The notes beneath the pieces are model-generated. The model made no database searches. It was not told the DNA's origin and worked only from the letters and a program-made list of their open reading frames with translations. This document shows, in pieces, positions 14,020 through 19,264 of a DNA stretch of 26,446 nt (position 1 is the stretch's first letter; each line of letters starts with the position of its first letter). Source of the DNA: CAZMGG01 sp964565715 (GTDB lineage: Bacteria > Planctomycetota > UBA1135 > UBA2386); NCBI GenBank assembly GCA_964565715.1, contig CAZMGG010000077.1, positions 1 through 26,446 of the forward strand, in the 5' to 3' direction. Both the position numbers and the translations under genes were made by a program.

Positions 14020-15327
14020 GTGACCACCGGCCGCGATCCCGCCCTGCTCTCGGCGCTCGCGGCGCTCGGTTGCCCCGACGCCGATTCCCTCCGCCTGGGC
14101 GGGATCGCCGCCCGGGACCTGGCGCAGCGCTTCGGCACCCCGCTCTACGCGTTCGCCGGCGACGCGCTGCGGGCCCGCCTCGCCGCCGTGCACGAGGCCC
14201 TCGGCCCGCCGGTGACCGTGCTGTTCTCGGTCAAGGCCAACCCTTCGGTGGCCCTGTGCGCGGTGCTGCGGCAGGCCGGCGCCGGCGCCGAGGTGGCGTC
14301 GGCGGGCGAACTCTGCGTTGCAGAGAAGGCGGGCTGGGCGCCCGCCGACCTCCGTTTCGCCGGCCCGGGCAAGACCGACGCCGAGATCGACTTCGCGCTC
14401 GCCCGCGGCCTCGGCACCTTCCACGTCGAGTCGGCCACCGAGGCGGCGCGGCTGGCGGCGCTGGCCACCCGCCGCGGCGTGGTGGCGCGCGTCGCCCTCC
14501 GCGTCAACCTCACCGCCGAGCCCCGCGGCAGCCGCCAGCGCATGGGCGGCAGCAGCGTCCGCTTCGGCGTCGACGAGGTGCAGTGCGGCTTGGTGCTGGC
14601 GGCGATGGCCCGCAACCCGGCGCTGCGCCTCGCCGGCCTGCACGTCTACGGCGGCACCCAGTGCTTCGACGCCGAGGCCTTCGTCGCCCAGGGCGCCGCG
14701 CTGCTGCAGGCCGCCGTCCGCTGGGAACGCGATCTCGGCGTCAGGCTGGACGAGATCGACCTCGGCGGCGGCTTCGGGCTCGCCACCTACCATGGCGATC
14801 CCTCGTTCGACCTCGCGGCCGCCGGTGCCGGGGTTCGCGGGCTGATCGCCGCGCACACGCGACCCGGGCGGCGCTGGTTCGTCGAGCTGGGGCGGTACCT
14901 GGCGGGGCCGGCCGGCGTGTACCTGTGCCGCGTCACGGATGCCAAGACCTCGGGCGGCGTGCACCACCTGGTGCTGGACGGCGGCCTGCATCACTGCGCC
15001 CTCGCCGCCGGGATGGGCTCGGTGCTGCGCCGGCCACCGTTGCTGGTGGCCGCCGAGCACCTGCGGGCGGCCACCACCGTGAAGACCACCGTCGGCGGTC
15101 CGCTGTGCACGCCGATGGACCAGTTCGCCGAGGCCCTGGACCTGCCGGAACTGGCGGTCGGCGACCTGCTGGCGGTGTTGCACACGGGCGCCTACGGCCT
15201 CACCTACAGCCCCACCGGCTTCCTCAGCCATCCGCTGCCCGCCGAGGTGCTGGTGGAGGGCTGTGAGGCCCGGGTGATCCGCGCCCGCGGCACGTTCGAG
15301 GATGCCCTGCGCGGGCAGCGCTGGTAG
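14020..15327 (+). CDS. PLP-dependent decarboxylase, fold type III (BtrK/DAP decarboxylase-like)
   Basis: This 435-aa enzyme has the alanine-racemase-type barrel and beta domain of the Orn/Lys/Dap decarboxylase family. FSVKANP carries the PLP lysine Lys72, HVYGGTQ lies at 208-214, GGGFG at 249-253 binds the PLP phosphate, and GGPLCTPMD carries Cys363, the cysteine contributed across the dimer. ELGRYLAGPAGVYLCRV and GPLCTPMD resemble BtrK-like and exosortase-associated decarboxylases more than housekeeping LysA, so the substrate may be an unusual amino acid or a carrier-bound one. The GTG at 14020 is preceded by CAGAAT at 14008-14013 with six bases between, while the GTG at 13984 lies within a hairpin; the true start is therefore probably 14020, though neither has a ribosome binding site. 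No other biosynthetic genes flank it. Its 3' end abuts a sigma-factor fragment. Confidence 0.85.
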   Translation: MTTGRDPALLSALAALGCPDADSLRLGGIAARDLAQRFGTPLYAFAGDALRARLAAVHEALGPPVTVLFSVKANPSVALCAVLRQAGAGAEVASAGELCVAEKAGWAPADLRFAGPGKTDAEIDFALARGLGTFHVESATEAARLAALATRRGVVARVALRVNLTAEPRGSRQRMGGSSVRFGVDEVQCGLVLAAMARNPALRLAGLHVYGGTQCFDAEAFVAQGAALLQAAVRWERDLGVRLDEIDLGGGFGLATYHGDPSFDLAAAGAGVRGLIAAHTRPGRRWFVELGRYLAGPAGVYLCRVTDAKTSGGVHHLVLDGGLHHCALAAGMGSVLRRPPLLVAAEHLRAATTVKTTVGGPLCTPMDQFAEALDLPELAVGDLLAVLHTGAYGLTYSPTGFLSHPLPAEVLVEGCEARVIRARGTFEDALRGQRW

Positions 15328-15672
15328 CAGCGCGGTCGCCTGCTCGCCGCGTTCCCGGCGGGCATCGCGCCGCCGACGGTCCGCGGCAACCCGCCCGACG
15401 ATGCAGAGAGCCCAGGCCGGAAACGCCGCTGGGTCCGCGAGCCGGTGCAGCGCCCGCACGATGGCCAGCCAGGCATCCTGGGTCACGTCACCGGCCGCGG
15501 TGCCGTCGCAATGACAGCGACGTGCGTGCCGCAGCATCACCGGCGTGAAGCGCATCGCCAGTTCGGCGAAGGCGGCCTGGTCCCCCGCCTGGGCGGCCAG
15601 CACCAGCAGTTCGTCGCGGACGCGATCGGCGGTCACAGGTAGAAGGTCGCCGGCGCACGCCCCTCGGTTCAT
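15328..15672 (-). pseudogene. ECF-type sigma factor remnant (region 2 only)
   Basis: About 100 residues match region 2 of an ECF sigma-70 factor. RDELLVLAAQAGDQAAFAEL is followed by DVTQDAWLAIVRALHRLADPAAF (core-binding helix) and AWALCIVGRVAADRRRR (-10 recognition helix). After ARRERGEQATALL the similarity stops. The frame then runs without a stop beneath the complete decarboxylase gene on the other strand until 13102, so region 4 is missing and no proper 3' end exists. The start may be ATG 15672 or GTG 15636; the latter gives TADRVRDELLVL at once. The most likely reading is a sigma gene that lost its 3' half through a rearrangement next to the decarboxylase gene. A functional short protein with an antisense-encoded tail cannot be excluded. 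The annotated left end marks where similarity ends, not a stop codon. Confidence 0.65.
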
Positions 15673-15708
15673 GGGATTTCCGGAAAGCCGTCCCGCCCAC
15701 CGCCGCGA

Positions 15709-15714
15709 TAGCCT
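15709..15714 (+). promoter_or_regulatory. Putative -10 box of the coiled-coil secreted-protein gene
   Basis: TAGCCT lies seven bases before the ATG at 15722, the spacing expected if transcription starts exactly at the start codon. No ribosome binding site is present in the seven bases TGGGGCC. The hexamer is identical to the box before cdd. Confidence 0.45.
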
Positions 15715-15721
15715 TGGGGCC

Positions 15722-16174
15722 ATGCAACCTCGCACCCTCGCCCTCCCCACCGCCATGCTCGCCCTCCTGCTGGGGCCCGGCTGCGGCGACTCCCCGGCCG
15801 GCAGCCAGGACCCGCTGCGGCGCATGCAGGACCAGATCGGCGGCGCCGTCGACACGGTCCGGCAGACCGCCGCCTTCCAGAAGGTCGTCGAGACCTGGCA
15901 CGAGATCGGCAAGGAGCTCGAGGGCATCGACACCCGGGCCGCGGCGGAGGCGGCGAAGGCGCGCCTGGAGCAGGCGCTGCAGCGGCTGGATCAGGCCAGG
16001 GGCGAGCTGGGCAAGGTCGGCACCCTCGCCCAGGGCGTCCTCGACAGGCTCGGGCCGCTGAAGGACCAGGCGCTCCACTTCGTGCGGCAGAAGACCACAG
16101 CGCTGCGGCAGAACCCGCAGGTGGCGCCGGTGCTGGAGCCGGTGCTGGCGCGGATCGAGGCGTTGCTGCGCTAG
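15722..16174 (+). CDS. Small secreted coiled-coil protein, possibly a lipoprotein
   Basis: This 150-aa protein starts with a hydrophobic signal sequence (residues 5-20, LALPTAMLALLLGPG) followed by Cys21. The sequence before the cysteine, LGPG-C, is a poor lipobox, so lipidation is uncertain. The remainder is highly charged and helical, with a likely coiled coil around 75-135 (AAAEAAKARLEQALQRLDQA and following). No family is recognised. The ATG at 15722 was chosen because it begins the signal sequence; upstream sequence in frame is antisense to the sigma-factor remnant. Its stop overlaps by four bases the end of the convergent RNA ligase gene. Localisation to the periplasm or outer surface is predicted; a role in envelope organisation would be speculative. 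Confidence 0.75.
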   Translation: MQPRTLALPTAMLALLLGPGCGDSPAGSQDPLRRMQDQIGGAVDTVRQTAAFQKVVETWHEIGKELEGIDTRAAAEAAKARLEQALQRLDQARGELGKVGTLAQGVLDRLGPLKDQALHFVRQKTTALRQNPQVAPVLEPVLARIEALLR

Positions 16175-16749
16175 CCGCCGCCCGCGGGGCCCGGCGCCGG
16201 CAGGGGCCGTCGCCACAGCGCCGTGTGGCGCGAGCCCTCGGCGGTGCGATCGCTGCGGTAGAAGGCCATGGCCGGCGCGAGGAACGGCGGCGACGCCACC
16301 GTCGGCGCCAGCTGTCCGAGTGCCGCCAGCAGCCGGCGGCTGCCGGTCGGTGCCGGCACGCGCGCCAGCGTGACGTGCGGCGTGAGCGGTCGCGTCTCAC
16401 GGGGCACACCGTGAACGGCCGCACGGTCCTCGACGGCGGCGGCCAGCGCGCCGAGCGGCAGGAGGTCACCGCCGAGGCCGGCCCAGATCACCCGCGGCGC
16501 CCCCCGCGGCGGGAACCGGCCGAGGCCCGCCACCTGCAGGCAGAGCGGCGGCAGCGGCAGGCCCGCCAGCGCAGCGGCCAGCGCCGTCGCCTGGGCCGCC
16601 GGCAGCTCGCCGAGGAACTTCAGGGTGACGTGCAGCTGGTCCGGTGGCGGGACGCGCAGGCGGGCGCCGGTGCCGGCGAGCTGCCGCACGACGGCCGCCA
16701 GCGCCGTGCGCACGGCGGGCGGCAGGTCGAGGGCTACGAAGCAGCGCAA
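16171..16749 (-). CDS. thpR: RNA 2',3'-cyclic phosphodiesterase / 2'-5' RNA ligase
   Basis: The 192-aa product belongs to the 2H phosphoesterase superfamily. The two catalytic HxTx motifs are clear: LHVTLKFLGE (His40, Thr42) and PHVTLARVP (His125, Thr127). RCFVALDLP at the N-terminus is the usual opening strand. Family members hydrolyse 2',3'-cyclic phosphates and can join tRNA halves in vitro. The start is the TTG at 16749: GGGAAG lies about eight bases upstream, and no ATG or GTG is available in frame near the first conserved strand. The TGA of the serine hydrolase gene lies four bases before this TTG, so translation is probably coupled. It overlaps the convergent coiled-coil gene by four bases at the stops. 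Confidence 0.88.
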   Translation of the reverse strand: MRCFVALDLPPAVRTALAAVVRQLAGTGARLRVPPPDQLHVTLKFLGELPAAQATALAAALAGLPLPPLCLQVAGLGRFPPRGAPRVIWAGLGGDLLPLGALAAAVEDRAAVHGVPRETRPLTPHVTLARVPAPTGSRRLLAALGQLAPTVASPPFLAPAMAFYRSDRTAEGSRHTALWRRPLPAPGPAGGG

Positions 16750-16753
16750 GGGA

Positions 16754-17866
16754 TCACTTCCCGGCGCCGGCGGGCGCGGCGGCGGCTGCGGCGATCGCCC
16801 GGGCGGTCGGCAGCAGGGGCGTTCCCTCCAGGTTGCACAGCAGGACCACCGCCACCCGCTGCTCGGGCAGCAGGCAGAAGACCGTGGCGACGCGGGCCTG
16901 CGCGCCAGTGTGGTGCACCTCGCTGAGCCCGTCGCGGGTGGCGAGACGGAAGCCGAGGCCATAGCCGGTGCCCTTGCCGTCGGCGGTGCGCTGCTCGGTC
17001 CAGGCCTCCCGCAGGCTCGGCTCGGCGAGCAGGCGGCCGCCCATCAGGGCGAGGCCGAAGCGGACCAGGTCGGGCGCGTTGCTGCAGAGGCCGCCGCCGC
17101 CCAGCTTGTAGCTGGGGTCCATCAGCTCGGAGTTCTGCAGGGCGCCACCCTGCTTGACGTAGCCCTGGGCACGATGGCGGATGATGGCGCGCACGTCGTC
17201 GTCGCGCAGCGAGGCGGCGCCGGCCACCGCCGCGATGCGTTCCCGGACCAGGGCCGGAAAGGGCTGGCCGGTGGCCTTCTCCAGGACCATCGCCGCGAGG
17301 TTGTAGCCGTAGGTGCTGTAGAGGTACCGGCTGCCCGGCTGGTGCAGCAGGGGATCGCCGGCGAAGCGGGTGAGGCCGCCCAACGCGTCGCGGTGGTGCA
17401 CGGTGCTCTCGGCCTCGCCGCGGCGGTAGTGACGGACGCCGCCCAGGTGGCCGAGGAGCTGCCGGGTGCTGACCGGCCATTCCTTCCGCGGCCATTCCGG
17501 CAGCAGGGTGGCCACGTCGGCGTCGAGATCGAGGCGGCCCTGGTCGCGCAACATGAGGGCCAGCACGGCGGTCACCGGCTTGCTGATCGAGGCCAGCCGG
17601 TAGACGGTGTCGGCGGTGGCGGGCACGGCGTTCTCGAGGTCGGCGAGGCCGAAGCCCTCGGCCAGGACCACGCGATCGCCGATGCCGACGGCCACCGAGA
17701 GGCCCGGCGCCCCGGTCTCCTGCAGCAGCGCGGCCACGCGTTCACGGACCTGGGCGGCGAGCCCGGCCGGCGCCGCGGGGTCCGGTGATTGGGCTGTCGC
17801 GAAAGCCGACAGGAGCACGGCGGCCAGCAGGAAGGCGACGGCGGCGGAGCGCGGGATCGGGTTCAT
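16754..17866 (-). CDS. Secreted serine hydrolase of the beta-lactamase class C / S12 family
   Basis: This 370-aa protein has a signal peptide (residues 1-25, ending AFATA). The catalytic SxxK is Ser93-Ile-Ser-Lys96 in YRLASISKPVTA. The usual YxN motif reads Tyr183-Ser-Thr185 in YLYSTYGYNL, so Thr replaces the common Asn. The KTG-equivalent is HTG in EVHHTGAQARVA near the C-terminus. Members include esterases, D-aminopeptidases and penicillin-binding proteins; the HTG and YST variants favour an esterase or peptidase over a true beta-lactamase. I placed the start at the ATG 17866, directly before the signal peptide, with a weak GAGACGAGACC ahead of it. The RNA ligase gene follows after three bases. 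It is divergent from the chemoreceptor gene. Confidence 0.88.
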   Translation of the reverse strand: MNPIPRSAAVAFLLAAVLLSAFATAQSPDPAAPAGLAAQVRERVAALLQETGAPGLSVAVGIGDRVVLAEGFGLADLENAVPATADTVYRLASISKPVTAVLALMLRDQGRLDLDADVATLLPEWPRKEWPVSTRQLLGHLGGVRHYRRGEAESTVHHRDALGGLTRFAGDPLLHQPGSRYLYSTYGYNLAAMVLEKATGQPFPALVRERIAAVAGAASLRDDDVRAIIRHRAQGYVKQGGALQNSELMDPSYKLGGGGLCSNAPDLVRFGLALMGGRLLAEPSLREAWTEQRTADGKGTGYGLGFRLATRDGLSEVHHTGAQARVATVFCLLPEQRVAVVLLCNLEGTPLLPTARAIAAAAAAPAGAGK

Positions 17867-17991
17867 GGCGAGGTCTCGTCTCGGGGTGGCGATGGTAGCG
17901 GACACTGCGGCCGTACCTGGGCTCAACCCCCGATCCCCGGTTGGCCGATCCAGGCACATCGCTCACCCGGCTGCATGCCGCGATCCATGCC

Positions 17992-19122
17992 ATGAAGACC
18001 ACCCTGCGGATGAAGTTGTTCCTGCTCGCCTTCGTGACCGGCGTGTTGCCGCTCGGCGTCACCGCCTGGCTGGCCTGGGGCGCCGGTGGCGAGATCCTGG
18101 GCGGCGCCGATCCGATGGCCGCTGCCCGCCACCTGCGCAGCGAGGCGATCATCGGCTTCCTGGCCGGCGCGGGCCTCGTCTGTACGGCGGCATTCTTCGT
18201 CAGCCGGCAGTTCACCGCGGGCATCAGCGACATCCTGAACCGGCTGCGCAAGATGACCGAGGGGCATGGCGACCTGCGGATGCGCCTCGATGACCAGCGT
18301 CCCGACGAACTGGGCCAGGTCGGCAAGTACCTGAACGCCTTCCTCGACAAGGTGACCGGCATGGTCGACGAGGTGGGCAACTGCAGCGCGCAGATCACCC
18401 AGGGCACGCAGCACGTCAGCCGCAACAGCCAGGGGGTGGCCACCGGCAGCCAGGAACAGGCCGAGGCGCTGCGCGAGATCAGCGCCGCGCTGGAGCAGAT
18501 GACGTCGGTGGTGTCGTCGTCGAGCAAGACCGCCGAGGACGCCAGCTCGCTGGCCCAGGGCGCGGAGCACGCCGCCGCCTCGGGCTGCGACGCGATGCAG
18601 CGGATGGTGCAGGCGATGAGCGAGATCCAGACCTCGAGCACCGAGATCAGCCGCATCATCAAGGTGATCGACGACATCGCCTTCCAGACCAACCTGCTGG
18701 CGCTGAACGCCGCGGTCGAGGCCGCGCGGGCCGGCGAGGCCGGCAAGGGCTTCGCGGTGGTCGCCGAGGAGGTCCGCAACCTGGCGCAACGCAGCGCCGA
18801 GGCGGCGAAGAACACCGGCAACATGATCCAGGAGGCCGGTCAGCGCGCGGCGCGCGGCAACCAGATCTCCGAGGAGGTCGAGGTGACCCTGCGGGAGATC
18901 GTCGAGGCCACCACCAAGGTGAAGAGCCTGATGGGGCAGATCGCCACGTCGTCGCGGGAGCAGAGCAGCGGCATCAACCAGATCGCCCGCAGCGTCACCG
19001 ACCTGGATCGGGTCACCAGCAGGAACAACCAGGGCAGCCAGGAGCTGGCGACGTCGGCGGAGGAGACCGCCGCCCAGGCCGCCAACCTGGATCAGCTGGT
19101 GGCGATGTTCCGCAGCGAGTAG
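17992..19122 (+). CDS. Methyl-accepting chemotaxis protein with minimal extracytoplasmic loop
   Basis: The 376-aa receptor has TM1 at about 8-30 (LFLLAFVTGVLPLGVTAWLAW) and TM2 at about 53-71, separated by only some 22 residues, so there is no periplasmic ligand-binding domain. A HAMP-like segment (72-120, including DELGQVGKYLNAFLDKV) is followed by a long coiled coil. The signalling tip is fully conserved: VIDDIAFQTNLLALNAAVEAARAGEAGKGFAVVAEEVRNLA at about 225-265 (given here as two adjoining blocks, IDDIAFQTNLLALNA and EAARAGEAGKGFAVV, in the actual protein). Gln/Glu-rich heptads on both sides are likely methylation sites. It presumably couples to CheA/CheW, which are not in the window. The ATG at 17992 is the second Met of a longer frame; no ribosome binding site decides. 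It may sense membrane state or a cytoplasmic partner. Confidence 0.92.
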   Translation: MKTTLRMKLFLLAFVTGVLPLGVTAWLAWGAGGEILGGADPMAAARHLRSEAIIGFLAGAGLVCTAAFFVSRQFTAGISDILNRLRKMTEGHGDLRMRLDDQRPDELGQVGKYLNAFLDKVTGMVDEVGNCSAQITQGTQHVSRNSQGVATGSQEQAEALREISAALEQMTSVVSSSSKTAEDASSLAQGAEHAAASGCDAMQRMVQAMSEIQTSSTEISRIIKVIDDIAFQTNLLALNAAVEAARAGEAGKGFAVVAEEVRNLAQRSAEAAKNTGNMIQEAGQRAARGNQISEEVEVTLREIVEATTKVKSLMGQIATSSREQSSGINQIARSVTDLDRVTSRNNQGSQELATSAEETAAQAANLDQLVAMFRSE

Positions 19123-19142
19123 GCGGCCCGACCGGAGGCCCT

Positions 19143-19199
19143 GCAGAAAGCGCGCGAGGCGCCCGGGCTGGTCGGCCCGGGCGCCTCACGCGCTTCTGC
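19143..19199. terminator. Bidirectional terminator-type hairpin
   Basis: A 57-base inverted repeat: arm GCAGAAAGCGCGCGAGG continuing to CGCCCGGGC, and its complement GCCCGGGCGCC continuing to TCACGCGCTTCTGC. The arms of about 25 bases match except for one bulged A and one G-T position; the loop is TGGTCG. It stands between two genes that converge (stops at 19122 and 19265), so it can end transcription from both sides; the AGAA/TTCT outer pairs give weak T-rich ends on each strand. Confidence 0.8.
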
Positions 19200-19264
19200 A
19201 CACCGGCCGGACCGGGGCATCGCGACCCCGGCCGATCGTCACGCCGGCTCGCGCCGGCGCGGCA

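Noticed and set aside
13102..15933. 943-codon open frame on the minus strand
   Set aside because: Only the part at about 15330-15672 resembles a protein (sigma region 2). The rest lies antisense to the decarboxylase and DUF2007 genes and has shadow composition.
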